A stretch of 64,000 bases of DNA from Desulfovibrio sp. 86 (GTDB taxonomy: Bacteria > Desulfobacterota > Desulfovibrionia > Desulfovibrionales > Desulfovibrionaceae). This document shows, one piece after another, positions 28,851 through 42,394 of the stretch (its first letter is position 1; the number at the start of each line of letters is the position of its first letter). The stretch spans positions 3,240,001-3,304,000 of the forward strand of contig NZ_LR738849.1 in NCBI RefSeq assembly GCF_902702915.1, given 5' to 3'. A program made the position numbers and the translations under genes. The notes beneath the pieces are model-generated. The model was not told the DNA's origin. It searched no databases and was given only the letters and a program-made list of their open reading frames with translations.

Positions 28851-28945
28851 AACTTCCTCCGTGTCTTGGGATAGGGGGATATCTTTTTTTCTGAGCGGGC
28901 GCGTTGTTATGCGCTGCCCTGGCTCATTTTGCCGATTTACTGTTG

Positions 28946-29932
28946 TTAAAGCACGTCGCCCAGACTGATGTTGTTGTTGGCTGCCGCGTCACGGACTGCC
29001 GAATTGATGGCCGCAGCGCTGCTGGCTGCCGCATTGCTGGCCGCAGCGCTGCTGGCTGCCGCATTGCTGGCGGCCGTACTGATGGCCGCTGCACTGGTGG
29101 TTGCCGCATCGCTGATTGCCGCACTTAAAGCTGCTGCACTGGATGCTACTGCACTTTTAGTGGTGGCAGCGCTGCTGCCGGTATTTGTACCCGTGCTTGT
29201 GCTGGAATCACTGCTGTCAGTTGCAGTTGTCGTGACAGGCAGCGCGACCTGACGAACGTTGGCGAGCGGCATGAGCTGGCCGCCCTCAAGGCCGAGGTAA
29301 ACCACGCCATTGTCAGTGACAACGCCCGTCACCTTGGCGTCCACCACCTGGTCAGAAAGAACCGCGTCTCCCTTGGTGTCGCGCAGCACAAGGTTGACCG
29401 TATATACGCCGTCGCCAGCCACGGTGCCGTCGTTTCTCTTGCCATCCCATGCGAAATCGTATGTCGTGCCCTTGTTCTTGGCGCTGAGTTCTTCAACATA
29501 GACGGCGTTGTTGTCGGCATCACGTACTGTAATGGTGCCGCCAGCGGTATTGTCCGCAGGGGCATAGCGGAAGCGCGTGACGCTGACTTCCTTGGTGGTC
29601 TCGTTGGTCGTCTTGCCGATGGAGTTGCCAGTAACGGTCACCTGCTTGCCGATGTACGACGTGGCATTGACCATTTGCTGAGTGTTGGTGGCGTCTGTAA
29701 GCCCCTTCATGCTCGTATTGAGGTTCATGAGCTGCTCAAGACTGGAGAATTGCGCCATCTGGGCAATAAATTCCTTATCTTCCATCGGGTTCAACGGATC
29801 CTGATACTTGAACTGCGTTACCAGCAAAAGCATGAAGGAGTCCTTGTCCAGATTACTGCCCTTCTGTTTGCTCAGGGCTGTATTGAACTCATTATTGGTC
29901 TGGTTCAGTGAATTGGTAATGGTGCTGGCCAT
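28946..29932 (-). CDS. flgD: Flagellar hook assembly scaffold FlgD, with Ala/Ser-rich tail
   Basis: 328 residues. The N-terminal scaffold region has KDSFMLLLVTQFKYQDPLNP and EFIAQMAQFSSLEQLMNLNT, typical of FlgD. A tudor/Fn3-like hook domain follows (about 95-225, AWDGKRNDGTVAGDGVYTV). The last 100 residues are an unusual Ala/Ser/Thr-rich tail with near-repeats of SNAAASSAAA. The usual FlgD ends near residue 230, so this tail is an addition. FlgD caps the growing hook. It lies between fliK and flgE in one operon. Confidence 0.93.
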   Translation of the reverse strand: MASTITNSLNQTNNEFNTALSKQKGSNLDKDSFMLLLVTQFKYQDPLNPMEDKEFIAQMAQFSSLEQLMNLNTSMKGLTDATNTQQMVNATSYIGKQVTVTGNSIGKTTNETTKEVSVTRFRYAPADNTAGGTITVRDADNNAVYVEELSAKNKGTTYDFAWDGKRNDGTVAGDGVYTVNLVLRDTKGDAVLSDQVVDAKVTGVVTDNGVVYLGLEGGQLMPLANVRQVALPVTTTATDSSDSSTSTGTNTGSSAATTKSAVASSAAALSAAISDAATTSAAAISTAASNAAASSAAASNAAASSAAAINSAVRDAAANNNISLGDVL

Positions 29933-29958
29933 GGCTTGTTCCTTACGCTCGGCTGTTT

Positions 29959-31824
29959 TTACGCCACCACATTTAATGAACGGGTGGCATATCTTGCCGC
30001 ATGGGCAGAAGAATGCACAGGCTGTTCCAAAATGGTTCCGTCAGAATTATCTGAAGAATTTCGCATTGTTGAAAGTTGCTTTAACCGCGCAAGTTCTTCA
30101 CGCCGGGCATCTTCTTCCTGCCATGAGTTGTGCTGATCTAGATTTTGCCAGGCATTTTCGTCCTGCTGGCGTGAGTTCAGCTGCACCTCCACCTTGTCTA
30201 CCTTAAGCCCTTGCTGCTCAAGGTTGGTGCGGATGGCATCAAGCTGGCGGGTGACAATTTCGGCTGTTTCTGATTTTTCCGAGCGTATGGTAGCGCTTAC
30301 TTCGCCGTTGCGCAGGCTGAGGCTGAGGGTGATGGCCCCCAGTTCCTGCGGGTGCAGTTGCAGGTCGAGGCGCGTAGTGCCGTTGCGGGAGCTTGAAAGC
30401 AGGCCCTGCTCAACTTGCTGCCCAACATATCTGGCCAGGGGGGCCGGCTGCGCAACGGCTTCGGTTTGCTCAAGGACAACATTGGGATTGTGCATTATGG
30501 AGGGCGCAACCTGAGTGTCCTGCCGCATGGCAAAGATGGGACTCGTTTCAACTTTGCGGGTGAGTTCATTCCAGGATGAATCGCGCCCTGTCTCGGCGTT
30601 GGCATCCTGGCGGTTCTCGCCCGCGTGGCGGCCTGTATTGTTTTGGCGCTCATCAGTTGCGCGCGTCAGAGGCGTGTCTTCGGATCGCCTGTTGGTGGCG
30701 CTCTGGGTATTGGATGCCTGCTCCCTGTTGGAAGAAGCCTTGGAAAACCCTGTGTCGGCAGAAGCTTTTGCTTCCTGGCTGCCTGCATGGCCAATACCAG
30801 CGCTCTGGCTGCCGTCAAGCTTTCTGCTTATGGCGTCGCTCTGACGCAGTGCGCTTTCGGCGTCAACGGGCCTTGTGCCTTCATTGCCCGCAGCGTTCAA
30901 TGTTTCGTCCAACATCTGACGGCTGTTTTTTGATACCGTTTTGCTGATGAGAACCTTGCTTTGCTGGGCTTCTTTTATGCGCAGGGCGCTTGCCTGACGT
31001 TCTTTTTCAGTACGGGCGCGGGCCTTGCTCACAAGGGGCTGCAGGGTCGTTTGCAGGGCGGTGTCCAACTGCTTCTGGGCGGTCTTTTGCTCATTGAAAA
31101 AACCGCTTGCAGGAGCCATGAGAGCGGAAAATTGTCCCACAAGAAGGGTAACACCGTTGTTGCCGCCAAAACCGTTGGCCAGCGTTTGCAGATTTGAGGA
31201 GTCAAGCCCCAGACCACGCCCGAAGGCAAGGGCCTCCGTCGCGCTCACCTCAAGAGCCGTGGTGGCGTCCATCTGCGAAATAAAAGCATAGACGGTGCCG
31301 AGCGCCGCTTCTCCTTTGCCTTCAGCCATGAGCTGCTGCACCCGTGCGTCCAGAACGCCCGAGGGGTCTATTTTTTTGAGCAGCGAGGTGATCTGGGCCT
31401 TATCGTCATCACTGAGTTGGGGCGCGCCGTTCAAGGTCTGCAAGCTGGCCATAACCTGAGCCAGTGTTGCGCCGTCGGGCTGTCCCGCCAGAGCATCAAG
31501 CTTTTTCAGGGCGGCTTCTGGCGCTCCGGCCTTCACAAGATCGTAGCGCAATTGCGCCAGTTCCTGCTTGGTGAAGCACACCTCATCCAGCGTATATGTT
31601 ACGCCATCGGAAGAGGCGCGGCTGTAGGGGCTTTGCACCTTGGGCGCCGCGGCTGCGGGCTGCTCTTCCTCAAGCGCTGAACTTACCGAGACGTTTTCAC
31701 CCTCTTGCATGCTGTTGATAGCGTCGTGCACAGAAGCGAAAAAGTCAGCAAAGGAAGAGTTTTCCTTATTGCTGCTGATGAAGGAATCAAATGATCCGGC
31801 GCTTGTGGGAAGAATCTGCATCAT
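29959..31824 (-). CDS. fliK: Flagellar hook-length control protein FliK
   Basis: About 621 residues. The C-terminal Flg_hook domain is clear (RLDLQLHPQELGAITLSLSL, then GEVSATIRSEKSETAEIV and LEQQGLKVDKVEVQL). The N-terminal two thirds is a poorly conserved, Gln/Ala/Ser/Asn-rich ruler region, as expected. AAGGAG lies directly before a double ATG (31824 and 31821); the longer frame from 31863 has no site. It measures hook length and switches the export gate. First gene of the fliK-flgD-flgE operon. Confidence 0.88.
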   Translation of the reverse strand: MMQILPTSAGSFDSFISSNKENSSFADFFASVHDAINSMQEGENVSVSSALEEEQPAAAAPKVQSPYSRASSDGVTYTLDEVCFTKQELAQLRYDLVKAGAPEAALKKLDALAGQPDGATLAQVMASLQTLNGAPQLSDDDKAQITSLLKKIDPSGVLDARVQQLMAEGKGEAALGTVYAFISQMDATTALEVSATEALAFGRGLGLDSSNLQTLANGFGGNNGVTLLVGQFSALMAPASGFFNEQKTAQKQLDTALQTTLQPLVSKARARTEKERQASALRIKEAQQSKVLISKTVSKNSRQMLDETLNAAGNEGTRPVDAESALRQSDAISRKLDGSQSAGIGHAGSQEAKASADTGFSKASSNREQASNTQSATNRRSEDTPLTRATDERQNNTGRHAGENRQDANAETGRDSSWNELTRKVETSPIFAMRQDTQVAPSIMHNPNVVLEQTEAVAQPAPLARYVGQQVEQGLLSSSRNGTTRLDLQLHPQELGAITLSLSLRNGEVSATIRSEKSETAEIVTRQLDAIRTNLEQQGLKVDKVEVQLNSRQQDENAWQNLDQHNSWQEEDARREELARLKQLSTMRNSSDNSDGTILEQPVHSSAHAARYATRSLNVVA

Positions 31825-31998
31825 GCACTCCTTGATGCCCTTCCCATTCAAAGAGTGTTCCAAAATAAAAAATTAGTAATATTAGAGTGTTATGTTTTAT
31901 GGTGTTTGGCGGCGAAGGCAAGTATTGCCGGAATTGGGGGAGAAAAAGAGGGCAGGGGCCGTACGAACCGGCGCGTATTGGCGGGAAAAGAAGAATTT

Positions 31999-36334
<4,336 letters not shown>

Positions 36335-36372
36335 GCACCATCCGTAAAGCCTGTAAGCATGCGCCCGGGCGG

Positions 36373-36756
36373 TCAGTCCGCAGCGTCGGGAATATAGCCC
36401 TTCAATTCCTCTTCGCTGTCAAAAGTGGGGAAAAAACCCTCAATTTCCACTTTTTTCAAAAGCTCCGCCACGTGGGGCGCTGGCGTCAGGAGAACCAGTC
36501 TTCTGCCGTGCCCCCGGCTCTTGGTGCTGGCGCTCACAAGCACTCCCAGACCGGAGGAGTCCACCTTGTCAACGTGGCTCAGATCCAGAATCACCTGTTT
36601 GATGCCAGGGGCCAGAAGGTGTGCTTCCAATTGGCGGCTGAACTGGGGAACATCAGGCAAGAGCATATCGCCCAGATAGCGCAGAACCGTGACGTTTTTA
36701 TGAGACTCCGCTTGCAGGGTAAACACAGGCTGCCCTCCAGGCTGCGCGGGCGTCAA
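36373..36756 (-). CDS. STAS-domain protein (anti-sigma factor antagonist type)
   Basis: 127 residues. The core LDLSHVDKVDSSGLGVLVSA contains the DSSG segment whose serine is the phosphorylation site in SpoIIAA/RsbV-like proteins. A typical C-terminal helix follows (APHVAELLKKVEIEGFF). It could be phosphorylated by a partner-switching kinase encoded elsewhere; no anti-sigma kinase is seen here. The start overlaps the dtd stop by four bases, so it is co-translated with a housekeeping gene. Confidence 0.85.
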   Translation of the reverse strand: MTPAQPGGQPVFTLQAESHKNVTVLRYLGDMLLPDVPQFSRQLEAHLLAPGIKQVILDLSHVDKVDSSGLGVLVSASTKSRGHGRRLVLLTPAPHVAELLKKVEIEGFFPTFDSEEELKGYIPDAAD

Positions 36757-37235
36757 CGGGCAAAAAGATTTGCCGAATCAAGCCATATGGTGACAGGTCC
36801 CCAGTTGCACAGGCGTACCGCCATATCGGCACCGAAGATGCCTGAAGATACGCTGACGGCACAAGATTCGTCAACCATCTTCACAAAATAGTCAAACATT
36901 GGTCTTGCCCAGTCGGGATCTCCCGCATCGATAAAGGATGGGCGTCGCCCTTTGCGGCAGTCCGCGTACAGGGTGAACTGGGGAACAAGAAGAAGCTGGC
37001 CGCCAAACTCTTCAAGCGAAGTATGAAACTTGTTGGAGAGTTCGCCCTGACCGGGAAAGATACGCAAACCAAGCAGTTTATGAGCCATACCCTGAAATGC
37101 CGGGCTTGTGCTGAAATCAGGCCCGTCTTCCTGACCAAAGCCCACCAGAGCCATAATGCCAGGGCCGATGGCCGCCACCTGGCGGCCATCAACGCTGACG
37201 GAAGCTTCCGTGACCCTTTGGGCCAGAATACGCAT
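36753..37235 (-). CDS. dtd: D-aminoacyl-tRNA deacylase
   Basis: 160 residues from MRILAQRVTEASVSVDGR. The two signature loops are present: LLLVPQFTLYAD (the cross-subunit SQFT loop, here PQFT) and a C-terminal NWGPVT (the usual form is NxGPVT). It removes D-amino acids from mischarged tRNAs. The longer open frame from 37442 has no homology and overlaps the synthetase gene, so the ATG at 37235 is used. It overlaps the stop of the acyl-CoA synthetase by one base. Confidence 0.93.
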   Translation of the reverse strand: MRILAQRVTEASVSVDGRQVAAIGPGIMALVGFGQEDGPDFSTSPAFQGMAHKLLGLRIFPGQGELSNKFHTSLEEFGGQLLLVPQFTLYADCRKGRRPSFIDAGDPDWARPMFDYFVKMVDESCAVSVSSGIFGADMAVRLCNWGPVTIWLDSANLFAR

Positions 37236-38998
37236 CAGGAATGCCCCATGGGTTCTTCGCCATTCCCGGCCGCGTTGGGCACTGTACCGTTTTGCGCCTT
37301 GCGCTGCTTGCGTTTGGCCATCTTGGCTTCTTCCTCTTCGCGCAGGGCGCGTCTGAGTACTTTGCCCACAATGGTCTTGGGCAGTTCCTTGCGGAACTCC
37401 ACAAGGCGCGGCACCTTGTATCCGGCAAGCTTCTGGCGGCACCAGGCGATGATGTCAGCCTTGGTGAGCTCTTCCCCTTCCTGGGGCACAACATATGCCT
37501 TGAGCACCTCACCGCGAATATCGTCGCGTATGCCCACGCTCACCGCTTCCTGAACCTTGGGGTGTTCCAGCAGCACTTCATCCACCTCGCGGGGGTACAC
37601 GTTGTAACCGCTGACAATGACCATGTCCTTCTTTCTGTCCACAATATAAAAATAGCCGTCTTCATCCATGGTGGCCAGGTCGCCGGTATAGAGCCATCCG
37701 TTGCGCAGGGCGCTGGCCGACTCATCAGGCCGCCGCCAGTAACCGCTCATGATCTGCGGGCCTGAGACGATAAGTTCGCCCATCTTGCCGGGGGGCAGGG
37801 TCAGGGAACCGCCTTCCATATCCACGATGCGGGCGTCGGTGCCGGGCAGGGGCATGCCAATGGAGTTGGGCTTCTGCCCCTGTCTGCCCAAGGGGTTGCA
37901 GTGGGTGATGGGCGATGCCTCCGTAAGCCCGTAGCCCTCAAGAATGGACGCGCCGGTGGTTTCCTGAAACTGGCGGAAGATTTCTCTTGGCAGCGGAGCC
38001 GAGCCGGACACGCATATCTTGATGCTGTGCAGGTTGAACTGCGCCAGATTTTTCTGCTGTAAAAGAGAAATGTACACCGAAGGTGCGCCGGGGAAAATGG
38101 TGGGTTTGTGCTTGGCGATGAGGCGCAGCACGTCCTGCGGCACGTACCGGGGCAGCGGCAGAGTGGTGGCAGCCAGGGCAATGGGGATGATAAGCCCGGT
38201 CGTAAGACCATACACATGAAAAAAAGGTAGAAGCGATATGAAGGTGTGGTGGTCTTCTGCCTTGACGTTGATGATGTCCAGCACCTGTCGGCAGTTGGTG
38301 CCCAGGTTGGAATGCGTAAGGGTAACGCCCTTGGGCAGGCCCGTGGTGCCTCCCGTGTACTGGAGCATGATCGGGTCATGCATGGGGTCGGCGATGGGGG
38401 CGGAATAGCGCTCCGCACCCTTGAAGATTTTTTTCCACTCAAAAACGTTTTTGCCGTCGTAGGGGATGGGGGCTTTTTTGCTGCGGCCCTTTTTAAGGCG
38501 ATACAGCCAGTTCAGGGGAAAAGACAGGGCGTCAGCCGCGCCGGTTATGATAAAATTGCGCAGGGGCAGGCGGTCACGCAGGGCGGAAACGCGCGGCCAG
38601 AGCATGTCGAGCATGACAATATGTTCCGCCCCGGAATCCTGCATATTGGCCATGATCTCTTTTTCCATATACAATGGATTGGTCATGACCACCACTGCCC
38701 CGGCCTTGATAATGCCCCAAAAGGCGATGACCGTCTGCGGCATGTTGGGCATCATGAGGGCGACGCGCTGGCCGGTCTTTACGCCAAGGCGCTTGAGCGC
38801 CCCTGCGAAAAGTTCGGCAGATTCGTGCAGCTTTTTGTAGGAAATGCGCGTGTTATGAAAAATGATCGCCGGGCGGTTGGGATACTTGTCCGCAGCTTCG
38901 TCCAACATGGCGTACAGAGGCTTGTCCCACGGCTCGGTAATGCGGGGGACAAAGGCGTCATAGTGGGCAAACCAGGGACGGTACAGTTCTGTGTTCAT
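37235..38998 (-). CDS. Long-chain acyl-CoA synthetase (AMP-forming)
   Basis: 587 residues. AMP-binding motifs: QYTGGTTGLPKGVTLTHSN (P-loop), GYGLTEASPITHCNP (motif II), LYTGDLATMDEDGYFYIVDR with KKDMVIVSGYNVYPREVDEV (motif III), and the catalytic Lys in KTIVGKVLRRALREEE. It activates fatty acids to acyl-CoA through acyl-adenylates. The start MNTELYRPWFAHY follows the ispDF stop by 16 bases on the same strand. The upstream extension of the open frame is antisense to the ispDF end and is not used. Confidence 0.93.
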   Translation of the reverse strand: MNTELYRPWFAHYDAFVPRITEPWDKPLYAMLDEAADKYPNRPAIIFHNTRISYKKLHESAELFAGALKRLGVKTGQRVALMMPNMPQTVIAFWGIIKAGAVVVMTNPLYMEKEIMANMQDSGAEHIVMLDMLWPRVSALRDRLPLRNFIITGAADALSFPLNWLYRLKKGRSKKAPIPYDGKNVFEWKKIFKGAERYSAPIADPMHDPIMLQYTGGTTGLPKGVTLTHSNLGTNCRQVLDIINVKAEDHHTFISLLPFFHVYGLTTGLIIPIALAATTLPLPRYVPQDVLRLIAKHKPTIFPGAPSVYISLLQQKNLAQFNLHSIKICVSGSAPLPREIFRQFQETTGASILEGYGLTEASPITHCNPLGRQGQKPNSIGMPLPGTDARIVDMEGGSLTLPPGKMGELIVSGPQIMSGYWRRPDESASALRNGWLYTGDLATMDEDGYFYIVDRKKDMVIVSGYNVYPREVDEVLLEHPKVQEAVSVGIRDDIRGEVLKAYVVPQEGEELTKADIIAWCRQKLAGYKVPRLVEFRKELPKTIVGKVLRRALREEEEAKMAKRKQRKAQNGTVPNAAGNGEEPMGHS

Positions 38999-39014
38999 GG
39001 CGATCCTTATGGAA

Positions 39015-40271
39015 TCAGATGTCGCGTTGCAATGGAGAAGGCGGCACAAGAGCGGGGCAGTCTTGTGCCCACGCGGTAACAGCGGCGTATGCCTTGATGC
39101 CCTCGGCGCGGCCCGTAAAGCCCAGTCCCTCCTCGGTGCTGGCTTTAAGATTGACGCAGGCGGGCGGCAGAGCCAGCAGGCGAGCGATATTTTTTCTGAT
39201 CTCTTCGCGGTAGGGGGCAAGGCGTGGCGTCTGGGCAACAACTGTCATATCAGCGTGGCACAGGCGCACGCCTGCCTGCCGCGCCATGTCCAGAGCCTGA
39301 TCCAGCAGAAGCGCCGAAGAAATATTGTCAAACCGGGGGTCTTTGTCGGGAAAGTGCTGGCCGATATCGCCCAGGCCCGCGCAGCCGAGCACGGCATCGG
39401 TAAGGGCATGGAGGAGGACATCGCCGTCAGAGTGGGCCACAACCTCGGGGCCTGCGGGAATGAGAATTCCCCCCAGCCTCATGGGCCGACCAGGGCCGTA
39501 ACGATGCACATCATAGCCCATGCCGGTACAGGGACGTGGCAGGGCAGGGGCCTCCTGCAAAAGGGCCAGATCATCGGGATTGGTAATTTTCACGTTGGCA
39601 GCCTCGCCTTCAACCACATGAACGCTGTGCCCAAGGGCTTCCAGCAGGGAGGCGTCATCAGTGACGCTCAGTCCCGTTTCCCTGGCATGGGCATGCGCCT
39701 GGCGCAAAAGGTCGGAAGAAAAACCCTGCGGCGTCTGAACAGCCATAAGGGCCTGACGCGGCAAGGTTCCTGTGACAAGGCCGTCAGCAACGGTCTTGAT
39801 GGTGTCCGTCACGGGCAGGGCCGGAATGACCCCGCACGCGCCGCGCTGCAAAGCTTCGCACACGCGACGCACCAGAGCGGGTGTCAGGAAAGGGCGCGCC
39901 GCGTCGTGGATAAGCACATGACGGACGTCTGCGGGCAACACGGACAGGGCGTTCCGTACGGAATCCTGACGCATTTCGCCACCGACAGCCGTGAGCCAGG
40001 GAATGCCCAGGTCTTCGGCCGCATGAAGCTCGCGCAGGCGCTCTTCGTGTTCTGCATGTCCGTTTTGGGGAAAAACAAAAACAATGCCCGCCACTACCGC
40101 GCTGCGGCTCATGGCCCTAGCGGAGTGCCAGTACAGGGGCGCGCCCCGCCAATGCAGAAACTGCTTGGCGCGGCCGTCAGCGGCGGCGGCAAGGCGGCTG
40201 CCCTGCCCGGCCGCCAGAAGTATGGCCCAGGGCTTGATCTGCCCTGGGAGGGGGATGGAACTTTCAGGCAT
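39015..40271 (-). CDS. ispDF: Bifunctional IspD/IspF (MEP isoprenoid pathway)
   Basis: 418 residues, two enzymes fused. The IspD part (1-250) has WAILLAAGQGSRLAAAADGR, LIHDAARPFLTPALVRR and LMAVQTPQGFS. The IspF part (about 255-410) has GMGYDVHRYGPGRPMRLGGI (the metal ligands Asp and His), VVAHSDGDVLLHALTDAVLG and LKASTEEGLGFTGRAEGI. Fused IspDF is known in alpha-, delta- and epsilonproteobacterial lineages. It makes CDP-ME and then ME-cPP on the way to IPP/DMAPP. The start MPESSIP lies 25 bases past the 3' end of rnpB. Confidence 0.95.
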   Translation of the reverse strand: MPESSIPLPGQIKPWAILLAAGQGSRLAAAADGRAKQFLHWRGAPLYWHSARAMSRSAVVAGIVFVFPQNGHAEHEERLRELHAAEDLGIPWLTAVGGEMRQDSVRNALSVLPADVRHVLIHDAARPFLTPALVRRVCEALQRGACGVIPALPVTDTIKTVADGLVTGTLPRQALMAVQTPQGFSSDLLRQAHAHARETGLSVTDDASLLEALGHSVHVVEGEAANVKITNPDDLALLQEAPALPRPCTGMGYDVHRYGPGRPMRLGGILIPAGPEVVAHSDGDVLLHALTDAVLGCAGLGDIGQHFPDKDPRFDNISSALLLDQALDMARQAGVRLCHADMTVVAQTPRLAPYREEIRKNIARLLALPPACVNLKASTEEGLGFTGRAEGIKAYAAVTAWAQDCPALVPPSPLQRDI

Positions 40272-40295
40272 GATTGAGCCTTTGGCTGACAGTAT

Positions 40296-40657
40296 GCGGG
40301 AGTCGGACTGTAAGCCGGGTTCTGTCACAACGGTTGCCCGTGTGTGACCGTCATTCCTCTAGGAGTACGGTTGCCCGCACCCTCAAGCAACCTACCCGGA
40401 AGGCTGTGGCCGGGCCAGCCGCCTTCCCTATTTGGTCTTGCTCCGAACGGGGTATGCCGAGCATGCCGCGTCACCGCGGCATCTGGTGGTCTCTTACACC
40501 ACCGTTTCACCCTTACCCGACCAAGGTCGGGCGGTTTGCTTTCTGTGGCGCTGTCCGAGGGTCGCCCCTCCTGGGTGTTACCCAGCGTCCTGCCCTGTGG
40601 AGCCCGGACTTTCCTCCCCGGGTTTTCACCCGCGGCGACGGTCTGTCCGACTCCCGC
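40296..40657 (-). ncRNA. rnpB: RNase P RNA, bacterial class A
   Basis: The ends GCGGGAGTCGGAC and GTCCGACTCCCGC pair as P1. On the minus strand the conserved pieces appear in order: GAAAGTCCGGGCTCC (5' region), CAGGGTGCTGGGTAA-like P-loop segments, AAGGGTGAAACGGTGGTGTA (central core) and ACCGGGTT near the 3' end. Length about 362 nt, normal for class A. It is the catalytic RNA for tRNA 5' maturation. The apparent protein frames across it are spurious. Confidence 0.96.
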
Positions 40658-40690
40658 AATCTGTGGCTGCATGGGCGGCAAAGCACGCCG

Positions 40691-40733
40691 CAAGACCGGA
40701 TCGCATCATCTTTATGGGAGCGATCCGGTCTTG
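40691..40733 (-). terminator. Hairpin after the zinc-ribbon gene
   Basis: CAAGACCGGATCGC and GCGATCCGGTCTTG form a perfect 14-bp stem around 15 bases, 19 bases after the stop of the zinc-ribbon gene and before rnpB. No T-run follows, so termination may depend on the stem alone. Confidence 0.6.
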
Positions 40734-40751
40734 GCTCATGAGCCAAAAGTT

Positions 40752-41528
40752 TTAGTCAGTCAGCGTCTGCGGCTTGGGGGCGCATTGCGGCGCATCAGCC
40801 ACGCTGAAGTGCTCGCACCAGAAAATGAGGCGCTGGCAGTTGGGGCAACTCAAAATCTGCTGGCCGCGCTGCAGTTCGATGAAAGACTGCGGCGGAACGG
40901 CAATGTGACAGCCAGAGCAGATGCCTTCTTTAACAGCCACAATGACGGGATGTTCCAGGCGTTCACGGATGAATTCGTAGCGCATGAAGACGGGCTGGGG
41001 AATGGCTTTGCTGACCTCGGCGCGTTTGGCATTGAGCTCGGTAAGCGCGGCATTGCCTTTTTGCAGCTTTTCTTCAAGGCCGTCACGCTTAACTTCAAGT
41101 TCGGCCTTTATGCCCATATGGGTGAGATCAATTTCGGCCAGCGCGTCTTTCTGGAACTGCAGTTCTTCCATGAGAGTCATTTTTTCTTCTTCACGGGAGC
41201 GGTTCACTTTTTCCATGCTGTCCATTTCACGCATCATGGCATGGTATTCGCGCGTATTTTCCACCTGCATAAGCTTGTTCTTGCTTTTCTTGATGCGGGC
41301 GCTGTCATCATCGATTTCAAGCGACAGGCGCTTTTGCTGATCCTGAAGGTGGGTCAGCTTGTCCACTATATAGTTGCGTTGCGTTTCGCTGGCGCTGAAA
41401 CGCTGTTCAAGCGAATCCAGTTCGCTGGGGGCACGCTCCATTTCCTGCCGTACTGTGTGAATGGCGTCATCAACTTTCTGCAGCTCAACAAGCTGCTTTA
41501 TCTGTTCAAAGTAAACGGCATTATTCAT
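40752..41528 (-). CDS. Coiled-coil zinc-ribbon protein (COG1579 type)
   Basis: 258 residues. Residues 1-180 form a long antiparallel coiled coil (LVELQKVDDAIHTVRQEMER onwards). The C-terminal zinc ribbon has CSGCHIAVPPQSF and CPNCQRLIFW, four cysteines in two CxxC pairs. This is the widespread putative nucleic-acid-binding family next to nif3 in many bacteria; its exact role is not settled. Here it follows the Nif3 gene by about 21 bases, so they probably share a transcript. Confidence 0.88.
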   Translation of the reverse strand: MNNAVYFEQIKQLVELQKVDDAIHTVRQEMERAPSELDSLEQRFSASETQRNYIVDKLTHLQDQQKRLSLEIDDDSARIKKSKNKLMQVENTREYHAMMREMDSMEKVNRSREEEKMTLMEELQFQKDALAEIDLTHMGIKAELEVKRDGLEEKLQKGNAALTELNAKRAEVSKAIPQPVFMRYEFIRERLEHPVIVAVKEGICSGCHIAVPPQSFIELQRGQQILSCPNCQRLIFWCEHFSVADAPQCAPKPQTLTD

Positions 41529-41549
41529 TTATTAGATCCTCCTGAGGAT

Positions 41550-42341
41550 TCATGACAGGGCAACGGTGCGAAACGGGGATGCAGAAGGCACAAAGTGCAC
41601 TGCGACACCGTGAGCACGTTGTTGGAGCACGTGGCACATACGGCGCATCATTTCTTCTTCAAGGCTGTGGTGACCCACATCCAGAAGCGGGATTTCAGCG
41701 TCCAGCGCAGTGTGGTATTTTACATCACCAGTAATGAACAACTGGGCCCCGGCCTCATGGGCCGCAGCCAGCAGTGATGAACCGGAACCGGTGCAGTATG
41801 CCAGCCGGTCTATTTTTCCTGGGGGCGGCCCGCTCAGGGTCGCCGTGGAAAGATCAAGAATGCTTTCAAGCGCGCGAATGATGTGCTCGACAGTCTGGGG
41901 CTGCGGCAGGTCGCCCGCAAGGCCGTATCCCAGCATATGCCCGTCCGCGTCGGCAGGGGCTACCGGTTCAAGCACAGTCAGGTTGTCAAGCCGCAAGTCT
42001 GTGGCCAACCAGCCCGCAGGCCCTCTGGGGTTGACGTCCAGCGAGGTGTGGGCCGCGTACAGGGGAACATCCGCGCGCAAAAGCAGGCGCAACACGTCAT
42101 GGTATGCGTCAAGTTTTGCCGGCAGCGAGGGCTTGAGCGTCAAGGGGTGATGGCTCAGGATGAACTGCGCTCCAAGATCAAGGCATTGCCTGACGGAGTG
42201 CGGCGTCGGGTCAAGGCAGACCGCGATGCTGTTGACCTCATGCCGCAAGCTTGCCACCTGAAGCCCGGAAATGTCCCACGGGGCTGCTGCCTTCAAAGGC
42301 GCAACTTCTTCAATGGTGTTAATTAATTCAGCTACTTGCAT
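41550..42341 (-). CDS. Nif3-like dinuclear metal-centre protein
   Basis: 263 residues. Metal-ligand motifs are visible: DISGLQVASLR, QFILSHHPLTLK (His-His), LYAAHTSLDVNPRG (His/Asp) and, near the C terminus, DVGHHSLEEEMM. The family forms toroidal hexamers with two metals per active site; its substrate is unclear, although GTP cyclohydrolase 1 type activity has been claimed for some members. It heads the nif3/zinc-ribbon operon. A terminator-like hairpin lies in its 5' leader. Confidence 0.9.
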   Translation of the reverse strand: MQVAELINTIEEVAPLKAAAPWDISGLQVASLRHEVNSIAVCLDPTPHSVRQCLDLGAQFILSHHPLTLKPSLPAKLDAYHDVLRLLLRADVPLYAAHTSLDVNPRGPAGWLATDLRLDNLTVLEPVAPADADGHMLGYGLAGDLPQPQTVEHIIRALESILDLSTATLSGPPPGKIDRLAYCTGSGSSLLAAAHEAGAQLFITGDVKYHTALDAEIPLLDVGHHSLEEEMMRRMCHVLQQRAHGVAVHFVPSASPFRTVALS

Positions 42342-42356
42342 GTATGTGCTCCACCA

Positions 42357-42394
42357 TAAAAAACGGCGCTTTCTTGCTGTGCAGAGAAAGCGCC
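42357..42394 (-). terminator. Terminator-like hairpin in the nif3 leader
   Basis: On the minus strand GGCGCTTTCT pairs with AGAAAGCGCC around 10 bases and is followed by GTTTTTTAT. Its T-run ends only about 15 bases before the Nif3 start codon. It could end transcripts coming from the right, or act as an attenuator of the nif3 operon. Confidence 0.6.

Noticed and set aside
29000..29110. Tandem repeat as a possible minisatellite or CRISPR-like array
   Set aside because: It is in frame within flgD and encodes the Ala/Ser-rich tail; no spacers are present.
38991..40277. A 428-codon plus-strand frame
   Set aside because: Antisense to ispDF, which has all expected catalytic motifs.
40344..41555. 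A 403-codon plus-strand frame
   Set aside because: It runs across RNase P RNA and antisense to the zinc-ribbon gene; clearly spurious.
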